From the NCBI GenBank assembly GCA_947488625.1, contig CANKZR010000001.1:558001-622000 (forward strand): 64,000 nucleotides of DNA, written 5' to 3'. Made by a program: the position numbers and the translations under genes. Every line of letters begins with the position of its first letter. Positions within the stretch are counted from its first letter, which is position 1. This document shows, in pieces, positions 1-10,274 of this stretch. The notes beneath the pieces are model-generated. The model had not been told where the DNA came from. It saw only the letters and a program-made list of their open reading frames with translations, and made no database searches. Source of the stretch: an uncultured Sphingomonadaceae bacterium. Its GTDB lineage: Bacteria > Pseudomonadota > Alphaproteobacteria > Sphingomonadales > Sphingomonadaceae.

Positions 1-1
1 A

Positions 2-1117
2 GGTGCCAGGATCGTCGGCGTAACGGGTTCGGTCGGAAAGACCGGGGTCAAGGAAGCGATCTTTGCCGCGCTGGAGCGTACCAGCCGCGGTGCCGCGCAT
101 CGCAGCGTGCGCAGCTACAACAACCATGTCGGCGTTCCGCTCAGCATGGCCCGCATGGCTCCGCGCAGCCGCTATGGCGTGTTCGAGATGGGCATGAACC
201 ACGCGGGCGAGATTTCGGGCCTTACCGCGCTGGTGCGTCCGCATGTCGCGGTTATCACCACGATCGCACCTGCCCATATCGAGAACCTGGGTTCGATGGA
301 GGGGATCGCTGCCGCCAAGGCAGAGATTTTCGAAGGGCTGGAGAAGGGCGGCACGGCCGTGATCCCTGCCGACAGCGAGCATTCGGGCCAACTGCGCGAC
401 GCAGCCCGGCAGGCGGGCGCGCGGGTGATCGCCTTCGGGCGCTCGGCAATCGCCGATCTGCGCCTGCTGGATGCCATTCCCGATGGCTCGGGCGGATCGC
501 TGGTGACGGCGGCCTTGGGCGATATACGCCTCTGCTTCAATGTCGCGGAACCGGGCGAACACTGGATCGACAATGCCCTGTGCGTCATGGCTGCGGTCCA
601 TGCCGCCGGGGGTGATCTGGGCGCAGCAGGCCTAGCGCTTGCCGAAATGGGCGGGCTGAAAGGTCGCGGTGCGCGGGTGCGGGCAAAGGTGCCTGGCGGC
701 TACGCCCTGCTGATCGACGAGAGCTACAACGCCAATCCCGCTTCCATGCGTGCCACACTGGCGCAGCTGGGGCAGACACCCGCCACCCGCCGCGTAGCGG
801 TGCTGGGCAGCATGAAGGAACTGGGTGATTTTGCCCCCGCCTTTCACTCCCAGCTGGCGGAGCCTGTTGCCGCCGCGGGCATCGATCACGCCATTCTTGT
901 AGGCGAAGAGATGCGCGCCCTTGCGCGGGAGATGGGGAAAGACGCGAATCAGGCGCTTGGCAAGAGCGCAAGCTTTGCCCATTGCGATAACGCGGGCGAG
1001 GCAATCGCCGCCTTGCAGGAATTCGGACTGGCCGGGGGTGATGCCGTGCTGGTGAAGGGTTCCAACTCGGTAGGGCTGGCCCGCGTCGTTGACCATTTCA
1101 CAGCCAGGGAAGGCTGA
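2..1117 (+). CDS. murF: UDP-N-acetylmuramoyl-tripeptide--D-alanyl-D-alanine ligase (C-terminal part)
   Basis: The frame is open from base 2, so the N-terminus lies outside the window and about 371 codons are visible. MurF adds D-Ala-D-Ala to the UDP-MurNAc tripeptide in the cytoplasm, the last soluble step of peptidoglycan precursor synthesis. Visible signs are the ATP-binding loop GSVGKTGVKE at the very start, the central motif YNNHVGVPLS, and the C-terminal ligase signature ESYNANPASM. It is first in an unbroken co-directional run of mur and fts genes, with mraY starting 9 bases after its stop. The GTG at 107 cannot be the true start because the P-loop lies upstream of it in the same frame. 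Confidence 0.97.
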   Translation, partial: GARIVGVTGSVGKTGVKEAIFAALERTSRGAAHRSVRSYNNHVGVPLSMARMAPRSRYGVFEMGMNHAGEISGLTALVRPHVAVITTIAPAHIENLGSMEGIAAAKAEIFEGLEKGGTAVIPADSEHSGQLRDAARQAGARVIAFGRSAIADLRLLDAIPDGSGGSLVTAALGDIRLCFNVAEPGEHWIDNALCVMAAVHAAGGDLGAAGLALAEMGGLKGRGARVRAKVPGGYALLIDESYNANPASMRATLAQLGQTPATRRVAVLGSMKELGDFAPAFHSQLAEPVAAAGIDHAILVGEEMRALAREMGKDANQALGKSASFAHCDNAGEAIAALQEFGLAGGDAVLVKGSNSVGLARVVDHFTAREG

Positions 1118-1126
1118 TCCGCGCTC

Positions 1127-2200
1127 ATGTTTTATTTCCTCGCCGAGATGTTGGAATTCGAGGGGGCGTTCAATCTCGTTCGCTACCAGACCTTCCGGGC
1201 CGGCGCGGCCATGATGACAGCGCTGCTTATCGGGCTGATCATCGGCCCCAAGTTCATCAACATGCTACGAGTACGTCAGGGCAAGGGACAGCCCATTCGT
1301 GCCGACGGGCCGGAATCGCATCAGAAGAAGGTCGGCACGCCGACCATGGGCGGTTTGATGATCCTGACCGCGCTGAGCATCTCGATGCTTTTGTGGATGG
1401 ACCTTTCCAACCCGTTTCTGTGGGCCTGCCTGGCAGTGACGCTGGGTTTCGGCGTGATCGGGTTCCTTGATGACTACGACAAGGTGACGAAGCGCAGCCA
1501 CAAGGGCGTTTCCGGCAGGGTGCGCCTGCTGGCCGAATTTTTCGTCGCCGGTATCGCCACTTACATCATCGTGCAGGAAGTGGGCTCCACGGCTCTTTAC
1601 CTTCCTTTCCTGTCGGATACCGGGCTGGAGCTGGGCTGGCTGTTCTATCCCTTCGCCGCCGTGGTGATCGTGGGTGCGGGCAACGCGGTGAACCTTACGG
1701 ACGGACTTGACGGGCTGGCCACAATGCCGGTGGTAATTGCGGCAGGTGCCTTCGCCCTTATCTGCTACCTCGTGGGACGCGCGGACTTTTCCGAATACCT
1801 GGGTATCCCGCACGTTCTTTCTGCCGGGGAACTGGCGATCATGTGCACTGCCATCATGGGCGCAGGGCTTGCCTTCCTGTGGTACAACGCCCCGCCTGCC
1901 GCCGTGTTCATGGGGGACACCGGATCGCTGGCGCTGGGCGGCGCGCTGGGCGCTATTGCCGTTGCCAGCCATCATGAAATCGTGCTGGCCATTATCGGCG
2001 GTCTATTCGTGCTGGAAGCTGTCAGCGTGATAATTCAGGTCTTCTGGTTCAAACGCACTGGCCGGCGGATTTTCCGCATGGCTCCCATCCACCATCATTT
2101 CGAACAGCTCGGCTGGAGCGAGAGCAAGGTCGTGATCCGGTTCTGGATCATCGCCCTTGTCCTGGCAGTGATCGGGCTCGCCACGTTGAAGCTCAGGTGA
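1127..2200 (+). CDS. mraY: Phospho-N-acetylmuramoyl-pentapeptide transferase
   Basis: MraY transfers phospho-MurNAc-pentapeptide to undecaprenyl phosphate at the inner membrane, making lipid I. The 357-residue length is normal for the family. About ten hydrophobic segments are visible, with the catalytic LDDYDK motif near residues 114-119, [10 protein letters not shown] near 188, [12 protein letters not shown] near 262 and the histidine motif APIHHHFE near 322. It lies between murF and murD. Its TGA overlaps the GTG start of murD (GTGA), which indicates translational coupling. Confidence 0.98.
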   Translation: MFYFLAEMLEFEGAFNLVRYQTFRAGAAMMTALLIGLIIGPKFINMLRVRQGKGQPIRADGPESHQKKVGTPTMGGLMILTALSISMLLWMDLSNPFLWACLAVTLGFGVIGFLDDYDKVTKRSHKGVSGRVRLLAEFFVAGIATYIIVQEVGSTALYLPFLSDTGLELGWLFYPFAAVVIVGAGNAVNLTDGLDGLATMPVVIAAGAFALICYLVGRADFSEYLGIPHVLSAGELAIMCTAIMGAGLAFLWYNAPPAAVFMGDTGSLALGGALGAIAVASHHEIVLAIIGGLFVLEAVSVIIQVFWFKRTGRRIFRMAPIHHHFEQLGWSESKVVIRFWIIALVLAVIGLATLKLR

Positions 2201-3558
2201 TCACGGCAAAAGCCTTTTCCGATAAAAATTACTGTGTGCTGGGCCTTGCGCGTTCCGGTATGGCCACGGTTGAAACCCTGCTGGCCAGCGGCGCGGACGT
2301 TACCGCGTGGGACCGTCGTAACGAACCGAAAGAGGCGCTGGCGGATCGCTGCAGGATTGCAGACCCGCTGGAGATCGATCTCGTCGGCTTCGATGGCATC
2401 GTGGTTTCACCCGGAGTTCCCCTGAACACGCATCCCATCGCAGAGCGCGCACGCGCGGCAGGGGTGCCGATCATCGGCGACATCGAACTTTTCGCGCTGG
2501 CACGGCCCGAACTCCCAGCGCACCGCGTGATCGGCATTACCGGCACAAACGGCAAATCCACCACCACGGCGCTTGTGCACCACCTGCTGTGCGAAGCGGG
2601 TGTGCGCACCCGCATGGGCGGAAACATCGGCCTGCCGGTGCTTGGCCAGGAACCGCTGGATGAAGGCGGTGTCTACGTGTTCGAACTGTCTAGCTACCAG
2701 ATCGACCTGACCCGATCGCTGGCCTGCGAAGCAGCGGCGCTGATCAACATCACGCCCGACCACCTTGACCGGTATGACGATTTCGCCGCCTATGCCTTTG
2801 CCAAGGGGCGTCTGTTCACCATGCAGGGTGCGGGGCAGTTCGCGGTATTCGGCTGCGAGGATGCGCCCACCAGCGCGATCCAGCAGGCGGAGGCTGCTCG
2901 CCGTCCGGAAGGCCTTGCCATGTGCGCCGATGCGTGGGCGTGGGAACCCTACCAGAAGGACTGGCCAAGCCTGCAGGGGCCACACAACCTTCAGAATGCC
3001 GCCATTGCTGCTGCACTGGTCCAGCGCCTTGGCCTGTCGCGTGATACCGTGCTGGCGGGCTTTGCCAGCTTTGCCGGGCTGCCCCACCGAATGGAGCGGA
3101 TGGGCGAGGCGAACGGCGTCTTGTTCGTGAACGACAGCAAGGCTACCAACCCGGCTTCCACAGCGCCTGCTCTGGCCGCTTACCCGCCGACAAGTGACGG
3201 GCCGCGCCTGCACTGGATTTGCGGCGGGCTGGCGAAAGAAGACAACCTCAACGATTGCGCGCCGTATTTCGGCAATGTCGCCTGCGCCTACACCATCGGG
3301 GAAGCGGGCCCGATGTTCGCCGACTTGCTGGAGTCGCATGTGCCGGTAGAACGCTGCGAACTGCTGGCCGAAGCTGTTTCGCGCAGCATTGCAGCGGCAA
3401 GGCCGGGCGATATCGTCATGTTCAGCCCAGCCTGCGCCAGCTTCGACCAGTTCCGCGATTACGAGGCGCGTGGCGACGCATTCCGCGATCTGGCCGCCAG
3501 CATTGGCTGCGACGCTACCCCGGCTGAATGCGGGTTCGATTCAAGGTCTGCGGCATGA
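2197..3558 (+). CDS. murD: UDP-N-acetylmuramoyl-L-alanine--D-glutamate ligase
   Basis: MurD adds D-glutamate to UDP-MurNAc-L-Ala in the cytoplasm. The 453-residue protein has an N-terminal Rossmann region ([11 protein letters not shown]), the ATP loop [12 protein letters not shown] near residues 113-124, the central motif [13 protein letters not shown], and the C-terminal ligase signature [10 protein letters not shown]. It begins with GTG overlapping the mraY stop by four bases and ends inside the ATGA that starts ftsW. Together these overlaps place it in one polycistronic unit. Confidence 0.97.
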   Translation: MITAKAFSDKNYCVLGLARSGMATVETLLASGADVTAWDRRNEPKEALADRCRIADPLEIDLVGFDGIVVSPGVPLNTHPIAERARAAGVPIIGDIELFALARPELPAHRVIGITGTNGKSTTTALVHHLLCEAGVRTRMGGNIGLPVLGQEPLDEGGVYVFELSSYQIDLTRSLACEAAALINITPDHLDRYDDFAAYAFAKGRLFTMQGAGQFAVFGCEDAPTSAIQQAEAARRPEGLAMCADAWAWEPYQKDWPSLQGPHNLQNAAIAAALVQRLGLSRDTVLAGFASFAGLPHRMERMGEANGVLFVNDSKATNPASTAPALAAYPPTSDGPRLHWICGGLAKEDNLNDCAPYFGNVACAYTIGEAGPMFADLLESHVPVERCELLAEAVSRSIAAARPGDIVMFSPACASFDQFRDYEARGDAFRDLAASIGCDATPAECGFDSRSAA

Positions 3559-4781
3559 ACAACACACCGCCCATCTACATCCCGCGCACCGGTGAAAGCG
3601 AAAAGCGCACGCCCCGCTTCCAGCAGGACCGCAAGCGCGAGCTGCGTATCTGGTGGCGCGAGATTGATCGCTGGCTGCTGTTCTTCGTGCTGCTGCTGAT
3701 GGCGGTCGGCACGCTGGCCGTTGCCGCCGCTTCGCCCGCCAGCGCGCACCGCCTGTCTACCAGCGAGGAAACGCTGCCGGATCTGTATTTCTTCTGGGCG
3801 CATGTCCGCTGGCAAGTGCTTGGCGTCCTGGTGTTGCTGGCCACCTCGCTGTTGCCGCGCGAATTGATGCGCAGGGGGGCCATTCTTCTGGCAGGTGTCA
3901 TGCTGCTGCTGCTGTTTCTGGTGCCAATTATCGGCCACGAGGTGAACGGTGCCAAGCGCTGGATCCGCTTTGGCATGAACCTGCAGCCCAGCGAAGTGCT
4001 GAAGCCTGCCTTCGCCGTGACCCTCGCCTGGATACTCTCGTGGAAGCTGCGCGATCCCAAGTTGCCGGTGATCGGCATATCGGGCGCACTTGTCGGCCTC
4101 ATCGTGGTGTTGCTGATGGCGCAGCCCAACCTTGGCTCGGCCGTCCTGTTCATCGGTACCTGGCTGGTGATGGTGATGCTGGCAGGCTTGCCGCTGCAAC
4201 GCATCGGCATGTTGCTGGGCGCGGGCGTGGCCGGCATGCTGGCAGCCTATCTGTTCTACGACAATGCCCGCCACCGCATCGACGCATTCTTTGGCGGCCC
4301 CACCGCCTACGATCATGTGGACCTGGCCAATCGCACGCTGACCGGCGGCGGCTGGACCGGTAGCGGCTTCTGGCTTGGCGAAAACAAGATGCGCCTGCCA
4401 GAAGCGCATACCGACTATATCTTCTCCGTTATCGGGGAAGAGATGGGGCTGATCATCTGCGCGCTTATCGTGGTGCTGTATCTTGCCATCATCCTGCGCG
4501 TGCTGATCCGTCTGGTGGACGAGGACAGGCTGTTTATCATCCTTGCAGCAAGCGGTCTTATCGCTTTTTTCGGCGGTCAGGCCTTCATCAACATTCTGGT
4601 GAACCTGCAGCTTTTCCCCAGCAAGGGCATGACCCTGCCCTTGGTGAGTTACGGTGGATCGTCGACAGTGGCGCAATGTTTTTCGATTGGCCTCCTGCTG
4701 GCAGTAACGCGGCGCAACCCGTTCCTTGCGCGGGAACCTTTCGACGTGCGTGACGCACTGGAGAAGGAGGACGATCAATGA
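3555..4781 (+). CDS. ftsW: Peptidoglycan glycosyltransferase FtsW (SEDS family)
   Basis: FtsW is the divisome SEDS protein that polymerises lipid II glycan strands at the septum, working with its partner penicillin-binding protein. I chose the ATG at 3555 (408 residues) because it overlaps the murD stop as ATGA, matching the other junctions here; a 9-codon longer frame starts at 3528. About ten membrane segments are visible. The cytoplasmic N-terminus carries a basic stretch (RKRELRIWWREID). Conserved SEDS features include NGAKRWI near residue 134, PEAHTDYIFSVIGEE near 285 and the C-terminal PLVSYGGSS. Confidence 0.96.
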   Translation: MNNTPPIYIPRTGESEKRTPRFQQDRKRELRIWWREIDRWLLFFVLLLMAVGTLAVAAASPASAHRLSTSEETLPDLYFFWAHVRWQVLGVLVLLATSLLPRELMRRGAILLAGVMLLLLFLVPIIGHEVNGAKRWIRFGMNLQPSEVLKPAFAVTLAWILSWKLRDPKLPVIGISGALVGLIVVLLMAQPNLGSAVLFIGTWLVMVMLAGLPLQRIGMLLGAGVAGMLAAYLFYDNARHRIDAFFGGPTAYDHVDLANRTLTGGGWTGSGFWLGENKMRLPEAHTDYIFSVIGEEMGLIICALIVVLYLAIILRVLIRLVDEDRLFIILAASGLIAFFGGQAFINILVNLQLFPSKGMTLPLVSYGGSSTVAQCFSIGLLLAVTRRNPFLAREPFDVRDALEKEDDQ

Positions 4782-5983
4782 CCAGCTCTTCGCGCCACTT
4801 CGTTTTGGCAGCCGGTGGCACCGGTGGACACCTGACCCCGGCCTTCGCTCTCGCTCATGAACTGGAGCGGCGCGGCCATCACGTTGCCCTGATTACGGAT
4901 GAACGCGGCAAGGCAATCCCAGGCAAGCCCGATTTTCTTACCGCGCATGTTCTGCCTGCCGGGCGTTTCGGGAAAAACCCGCTGCGCTGGCCTGCAGCAA
5001 TCGGCGCCGTGATGAAAGGGCGCAGCATGTCGCAGCGCCTGTACGAGACGGTACAGCCTACCGCCGTGATCGGCTTCGGCGGTTATCCGGCCCTGCCTGC
5101 TTTGCTGGGCGCGCAGGGAATGGATATTCCGACGATCGTACATGAACAGAACGCCGTGCTGGGCCGCGTCAACCGGCTGCTGGCAGGGCGCGTGGATGCC
5201 ATTGCCCTGTCCTATCCCGATGTTGATCGGCTGAAAGCAAAGTACGAGCGGAAGTCCCATCTCGTCGGCAATCCCGTGCGTCCCGGAGTGCTTTCCTTGC
5301 GAGACCAGGAATTTCCTCCCTTCACCGAGGATGGTCTGTTCCGGGTGCTGGTGACGGGCGGCAGTCAGGGCGCGCGCGTGCTTTCCGAGGTTGTACCTGA
5401 TGGCCTTTCGATGTTGCCGCCCGCCTTGCGCAATCGCTTGCAGGTGACGCAGCAATGCAGGCCTGAAGACGTGGAGGCCGTGCGCGCGCGTTATGCCAAC
5501 CACGAGATCCCGGCAGAACTGGCCACCTATTTCGAGGATATGTCGGCGCGCCTTGCCGATACGCACCTGTTCATCGGGCGCGCCGGAGCCTCCACCATTG
5601 CAGAACTCACTGCAGTAGGACGTCCTGCCATCCTCGTGCCGCTGCCCATCGCAACCGACGATCACCAGGCGGCAAACACGCGCGAGGTCGTCAAGGCGGG
5701 CGGCGCGCGTTCCATCCGGCAGGCAGGTTTCACCGCGAAGGAACTGGCCAAGCAGATTGCCGCCATGGCGCAACGTCCGGAAACACTGGCAAACGCGGCG
5801 CATGCCGCATGGAACTGCGGCAGACCCGATGCTGCAAGCGATCTTGCCGATCTGGTCGAGGGCTTCGGCGGGGCGGACATGATGGATGTGATCCGCGTGG
5901 GTGAGAACAATGCCCGCGGCGCATCGCAGGAAACTGCCACCAGTCCAACCACGCGGGAAACGTCGAAGGGTAGGGGCGAATGA
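4778..5983 (+). CDS. murG: UDP-GlcNAc--MurNAc-pentapeptide-undecaprenol GlcNAc transferase
   Basis: MurG is a peripheral inner-membrane GT28 enzyme that adds GlcNAc to lipid I to make lipid II. Visible motifs are the N-terminal glycine loop [16 protein letters not shown] (from residue 11), [12 protein letters not shown] near 124, [10 protein letters not shown] near 190 and the UDP-GlcNAc-binding [11 protein letters not shown] near 267. The ribosome-binding site GAGAAGGAGG stands just upstream of the ATG, which overlaps the ftsW stop. The C-terminus runs about 35 residues past the usual family end as a polar, Thr/Ser-rich tail of unknown role. Confidence 0.97.
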   Translation: MTSSSRHFVLAAGGTGGHLTPAFALAHELERRGHHVALITDERGKAIPGKPDFLTAHVLPAGRFGKNPLRWPAAIGAVMKGRSMSQRLYETVQPTAVIGFGGYPALPALLGAQGMDIPTIVHEQNAVLGRVNRLLAGRVDAIALSYPDVDRLKAKYERKSHLVGNPVRPGVLSLRDQEFPPFTEDGLFRVLVTGGSQGARVLSEVVPDGLSMLPPALRNRLQVTQQCRPEDVEAVRARYANHEIPAELATYFEDMSARLADTHLFIGRAGASTIAELTAVGRPAILVPLPIATDDHQAANTREVVKAGGARSIRQAGFTAKELAKQIAAMAQRPETLANAAHAAWNCGRPDAASDLADLVEGFGGADMMDVIRVGENNARGASQETATSPTTRETSKGRGE

Positions 5984-7401
5984 AGGGCGTCGGCACCGAC
6001 ATCGGCACGATCCATTTCGTCGGCATCGGCGGCATCGGCATGTCCGGTATTGCAGAGGTGATGGATAACCTCGGCTACAAGGTGCAGGGTTCCGACCTTT
6101 CCGATAGTGCGCGCGTGCAGGCGCTGCGCGATGGCGGTATCCCGGTCTCGATCGGCCACGATGCTGCAAATATCGGCGATGCAGCCGTCGTGGTGACGTC
6201 GACCGCAGTAAAGCGCACCAACCCTGAAGTTGCCGCCGCACTCGATGCGCGCATACCCGTGGTTCGCCGGGCAGAAATGCTGGCAGAGCTGATGCGGTTG
6301 AAACGCACCGTTGCCGTGGCAGGCACGCATGGCAAGACCACGACCACCAGCATGGTGGCAGCGCTGCTGGATGCAGGCGGTGTAGACCCCACGGTCATCA
6401 ATGGCGGGATCATCGAAAGCTACGGTTCCAACGCGCGTCTTGGCGACAGCGAGTGGATGGTGGTGGAGGCCGACGAAAGCGACGGCAGCTTCCTGCGGTT
6501 GGATGGTACAATCGCCGTCGTCACCAATATCGACCCGGAGCACCTCGATCATTACGGCAGTTTCGATGCCGTGAAGGATGCCTTCGTCCAGTTCATCGAG
6601 AACGTGCCCTTCTACGGCGCCGCGGTGCTCTGCATAGATCATCCCGAAGTGCAGAACGTGATCGCCAAGGTGCGCGATCGCCGGGTTATCACCTATGGAT
6701 TTTCGCCCCATGCCGACGTGCGGGCGGAAAATGTCACGCCGGACGGCGGCGTAACGCGTTTCGACGCGGTGCAACGCTTGCGCGATGGCAGCGAGGTGCT
6801 GGTGGACGGTATTGCCTTGCCCATGCCGGGCCGACACAACGTGCAGAATGCCTGCGCCGCGATTGCCGTGGCGCTGGAAATGGGCTGCTCTCCCCAGGCC
6901 ATCCGCGAGGGTTTCTTTCGCTTTGGCGGCGTGCGGCGTCGTTTCAGCCACGTGGGCACGATTTCGCCCGATATACGTGTGATAGACGATTACGCCCACC
7001 ATCCTGTCGAAATTCGCGCCGTGTTGTCCGCTGCACGCGACGCGGCGAGCGGGCGCGTGGTGGCTGTAGCGCAGCCGCATCGCTATACCCGCCTGCGCGA
7101 TCTGCTGGAGGATTTCCAGGGCGCGTTCGCCGATGCCGACCTGATCTACGCAGCACCCGTCTACCCCGCCGGGGAAGAACCGATAGCAGGTGTGGACGAG
7201 CACGCTCTGGTAGAGGGCCTGAAGGCACGCGGACATCGTCACGCGGTAGCGGTGAAAGGTCCGGATGATCTGGCCGTGCAGCTGGCAGCCACTTTGCGGC
7301 CCGGCGATATCATCGTGTGCCTTGGTGCAGGCGATATCACCAAATGGGCGGCCAGCCTCGCCAAGGACGTGACCGAATTTCGTGCCGCGGAGGGCACATG
7401 A
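5980..7401 (+). CDS. murC: UDP-N-acetylmuramate--L-alanine ligase
   Basis: MurC attaches the first amino acid, L-alanine, to UDP-MurNAc in the cytoplasm. The 473-residue protein has the N-terminal nucleotide motif [16 protein letters not shown], the ATP loop [12 protein letters not shown] near residue 113, [13 protein letters not shown] near 183 and the C-terminal ligase motif [10 protein letters not shown]. The length is normal. The ATG overlaps the murG stop, and the murC stop in turn overlaps the chosen murB start. Confidence 0.98.
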   Translation: MKGVGTDIGTIHFVGIGGIGMSGIAEVMDNLGYKVQGSDLSDSARVQALRDGGIPVSIGHDAANIGDAAVVVTSTAVKRTNPEVAAALDARIPVVRRAEMLAELMRLKRTVAVAGTHGKTTTTSMVAALLDAGGVDPTVINGGIIESYGSNARLGDSEWMVVEADESDGSFLRLDGTIAVVTNIDPEHLDHYGSFDAVKDAFVQFIENVPFYGAAVLCIDHPEVQNVIAKVRDRRVITYGFSPHADVRAENVTPDGGVTRFDAVQRLRDGSEVLVDGIALPMPGRHNVQNACAAIAVALEMGCSPQAIREGFFRFGGVRRRFSHVGTISPDIRVIDDYAHHPVEIRAVLSAARDAASGRVVAVAQPHRYTRLRDLLEDFQGAFADADLIYAAPVYPAGEEPIAGVDEHALVEGLKARGHRHAVAVKGPDDLAVQLAATLRPGDIIVCLGAGDITKWAASLAKDVTEFRAAEGT

Positions 7402-8363
7402 CAAACATGATGCAACCTGGCGAACAGATGCAGTGCGATGAAGCGCCCGGTGCCGACGAGGCGCCCGGCGTTACCGGCAACGTGCCGCGCCACGTGCGCG
7501 GTGACCTGAAGGCCAAAGCACCCTTGGCAAAGTTGGTCTGGTTCAAGAGCGGCGGCGCGGCGGACTGGCTGTTCGAACCTGCCGATCTCGATGATCTCGT
7601 TACATTTCTCGGCAAGCTGGAGCCTGCAACGCCGGTAATGGCGCTGGGCCTGGGTTCCAACCTCATCATCCGCGATGGCGGCGTGCCGGGGGTGGTCGTG
7701 CGACTGGGCAAGCCATTCTCCACCGTCGAGGTAAAGCGCGATTGCGTGGTGGAATGCGGCGGCGGAGCGCCCGGCATCCTGGTCGCCTCGAACGCGCGCG
7801 ATGCAGGGATCGCGGGGCTTGAATTCCTGCGCGGCATTCCCGGCACGGTGGGCGGCTTCGTGCGCATGAACGGCGGCGCCTATGGCCGCGAGGTCGCCGA
7901 TATCCTGATGGATTGCGATGTCGTGCTGCCGGGAGGGAACCTTGTAACTCTGCCGGTAAAAGACCTCGACTACTCCTACCGCCATTCGCGCCTTCCCGAG
8001 GGCGCTATCGTGGTCGCCGCTCGCTTCAAGGGAACGCCCGGAGACCCTGACAAAATTGGCGCGGAGATGGACCGGATCGCCGAGGAGCGCGAAAACTCGC
8101 AGCCGCTGCGCACCAAGACGGGCGGCTCCACTTTCAAGAACCCCGAAGGCACCAGTGCGTGGAAACTGGTGGACGAGGCAGGATGCCGCGGCCTCACCAT
8201 GGGCGGCGCGCAGGTGAGCGAGAAGCACACCAATTTCCTGATCAACACGGGCGATGCCACCAGCAGCGATATCGAGGGTTTGGGCGAAGAAGTGCGTCGC
8301 CGGGTGGCCGAAAAAACCGGAAGAACACTGGAATGGGAAATCAAGCGGGTGGGTCGGCCATGA
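7398..8363 (+). CDS. murB: UDP-N-acetylmuramate dehydrogenase (UDP-MurNAc-forming reductase)
   Basis: MurB reduces UDP-GlcNAc-enolpyruvate to UDP-MurNAc using FAD and NADPH. I place the start at the ATG at 7398 (321 residues), which overlaps the murC stop as ATGA; the frame is open upstream to 7317 but there it only re-reads murC. FAD-binding motifs are [13 protein letters not shown] and [18 protein letters not shown]. The catalytic serine lies in [10 protein letters not shown] and the C-terminal glutamate region in LGEEVRRRV. The first 35 residues are acidic and look like an unconserved extension. Confidence 0.96.
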   Translation: MTNMMQPGEQMQCDEAPGADEAPGVTGNVPRHVRGDLKAKAPLAKLVWFKSGGAADWLFEPADLDDLVTFLGKLEPATPVMALGLGSNLIIRDGGVPGVVVRLGKPFSTVEVKRDCVVECGGGAPGILVASNARDAGIAGLEFLRGIPGTVGGFVRMNGGAYGREVADILMDCDVVLPGGNLVTLPVKDLDYSYRHSRLPEGAIVVAARFKGTPGDPDKIGAEMDRIAEERENSQPLRTKTGGSTFKNPEGTSAWKLVDEAGCRGLTMGGAQVSEKHTNFLINTGDATSSDIEGLGEEVRRRVAEKTGRTLEWEIKRVGRP

Positions 8364-9361
8364 CGCTCCCTGACGATCTTCACATCCTCGTCCTGATGGG
8401 CGGCTGGGCGAACGAGCGCGAGGTTTCGCTGCTGTCGGGCAAGGGCGTGGCGGACGCATTGGAAGGTGCCGGCCACCGCGTGACGCGCCTCGACATGGAC
8501 CGCGACGTTGCGGCAAAAATCCACGATGCCGCGCCCGATGTCGTGTTTAACGCATTGCACGGCGCACCGGGCGAGGATGGCACGGTGCAAGGCATGCTGG
8601 ACCTGATGGGCATTCCCTATACGCATGCGGGGCTCGCCACGTCGGTAATCGCCATCGACAAGGAACTGACCAAGCACGCGCTGGTGCCGCATGGCGTACC
8701 CATGCCCGGCGGGCGCGTGGTGCAGTCCGAAGAACTGTACAAAAGCGATCCGATCGCGCGGCCCTATGTCCTGAAGCCCGTTAATGAAGGCTCTTCCGTT
8801 GGCGTCGCCATTGTGACCGACGAGAGCACTTGCGGGAATCCGATTAGCCGTGGTGCGAAGGGGCCGTGGCAGGATTTTGCGACCCTGCTGGCAGAGCCGT
8901 TCATCCGGGGGCGCGAACTGACCACCGCGGTGATCGATACACCGCAAGGCCCGCGCGCGCTGGGCGTGACGGAACTGGTGGTGGCGAGCGGGTTCTACGA
9001 TTACGAGAACAAGTATACCGACGGGAAGACGGAACATATCTTCCCTGCCCAGTTGCCGCCTGAAATAGAGCGATTGTGCCTCGAATACGCCATGCAGGCG
9101 CATCGCCGACTGGGTTGCCGCGGCGTATCGCGCTCGGACTATCGCTGGGATGACGAGCGCGGCGAGGAAGGGCTTTTCCTGCTGGAAACCAATACCCAGC
9201 CGGGTATGACGCCGCTCAGCCTGGTGCCGGAACAGGCGCGCTATTGCGGTATCGAATACCCGCAGCTTTGCGAAATGATCATCGAGGACGCGCTGCGCCG
9301 TGCCGGCAAGCTGGACGATGGTAAGTTGAACCTTGGCGGGTTGGGCGATGGCCAGGACTAA
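8360..9361 (+). CDS. ddl: D-alanine--D-alanine ligase
   Basis: Ddl makes the D-Ala-D-Ala dipeptide used by MurF. It is an ATP-grasp enzyme of 333 residues from the ATG at 8360, which overlaps the murB stop as ATGA; the frame is open far upstream within murB but has no better start. Motifs are MGGWANEREVSLLSG at the N-terminus, NALHGAPGEDGTVQG, the ATP-binding VLKPVNEGSSVGV, and the C-terminal metal-binding LLETNTQPGMTPLSL. The murB-ddl-ftsQ order is the usual alphaproteobacterial one. Confidence 0.97.
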   Translation: MTLPDDLHILVLMGGWANEREVSLLSGKGVADALEGAGHRVTRLDMDRDVAAKIHDAAPDVVFNALHGAPGEDGTVQGMLDLMGIPYTHAGLATSVIAIDKELTKHALVPHGVPMPGGRVVQSEELYKSDPIARPYVLKPVNEGSSVGVAIVTDESTCGNPISRGAKGPWQDFATLLAEPFIRGRELTTAVIDTPQGPRALGVTELVVASGFYDYENKYTDGKTEHIFPAQLPPEIERLCLEYAMQAHRRLGCRGVSRSDYRWDDERGEEGLFLLETNTQPGMTPLSLVPEQARYCGIEYPQLCEMIIEDALRRAGKLDDGKLNLGGLGDGQD

Positions 9362-10274
9362 CACCCGCAATACCAAGGGCGTGCGCAGACAGGCGCGCGC
9401 GCAGGGCACCAGCCGCAAGGTCCGCTCCGCGCGCAAGCAGGGCCAGTCGATCATCGGCCGGATGCTGGGTTTGCTGCCGTTCACCGAAGAACAGCTGCAA
9501 AAGGCCTTTACCGTCCTGATTCTGGGCGGTGTCCTGCTGGGTCTGGTGTGGCTGGCGCAGGTTTCGGGTGCGACGGCCGTTGTATCCGACCGCTTCGCCC
9601 ATGTTGCCAGCAATGCCGGCTTCAAACTGGCCCGCGTCGAAGTGCGCGGCACACAGCGCATGAATTCGATGCTGGTGCACGAACGCGCCTTCGGCCAGCG
9701 CGACCTCGCCATGACGCGCGTGGATACGCACGGGCTTCGCGAAGACTTGCTGCAACTGCCCTGGGTAAAGGACGCGCGCGTCTCGCGGCAATTGCCCGAT
9801 CTGCTGGTGGTGAACGTGGTTGAGCGCGAGCCGCACGCGGTTCTGCGCCGCGCCGACCGGCTGATGCTGATCGATCCTGCAGGAGTTGAACTAGAGCCGA
9901 TTTCGTCAGGCGATGCGTCCGAATACCTTCTGATCGAAGGGCCGGGCGCGCAAGGGCAGGTGGAAGCGCTGGAGGTGCTGCTGGATTCTGCGCCAGCCCT
10001 TAAAAGCAAGGTGGTCGCGGCGGAATGGGTGGGCAATCGCCGCTGGAACCTGACATTCGATACGCAGCAACGTATCGCCCTGCCACAGGGTGACGATCGC
10101 TCTGCTGCGGCGCTGATCAGCTTTGCCCAGGCCGATGGTGTGCATCGATTGATCGGCGGCGAAGTTGCCAGTTTCGACATGCGCAATCCGCCGCGAATGT
10201 ACATGCATGTTCCAGGGCGCGCGGAACGGCAGGAACTGTCGATGCGGGCGCAGGAAAACGGGGAAGAAACCTGA
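9348..10274 (+). CDS. ftsQ: Cell division protein FtsQ
   Basis: FtsQ is a bitopic divisome scaffold. The preferred start is the ATG at 9348 (308 residues), 14 bases inside the end of ddl; a TTG at 9333 is possible but weaker. The protein has a strongly basic cytoplasmic N-terminus (residues 1-35, rich in Arg and Lys), one membrane segment near 52-74, then a periplasmic POTRA domain opening with FKLARVEVRGTQRM, and the beta domain. The stop overlaps the ftsA ATG by one base (TGATG). Confidence 0.94.
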   Translation: MARTNTRNTKGVRRQARAQGTSRKVRSARKQGQSIIGRMLGLLPFTEEQLQKAFTVLILGGVLLGLVWLAQVSGATAVVSDRFAHVASNAGFKLARVEVRGTQRMNSMLVHERAFGQRDLAMTRVDTHGLREDLLQLPWVKDARVSRQLPDLLVVNVVEREPHAVLRRADRLMLIDPAGVELEPISSGDASEYLLIEGPGAQGQVEALEVLLDSAPALKSKVVAAEWVGNRRWNLTFDTQQRIALPQGDDRSAAALISFAQADGVHRLIGGEVASFDMRNPPRMYMHVPGRAERQELSMRAQENGEET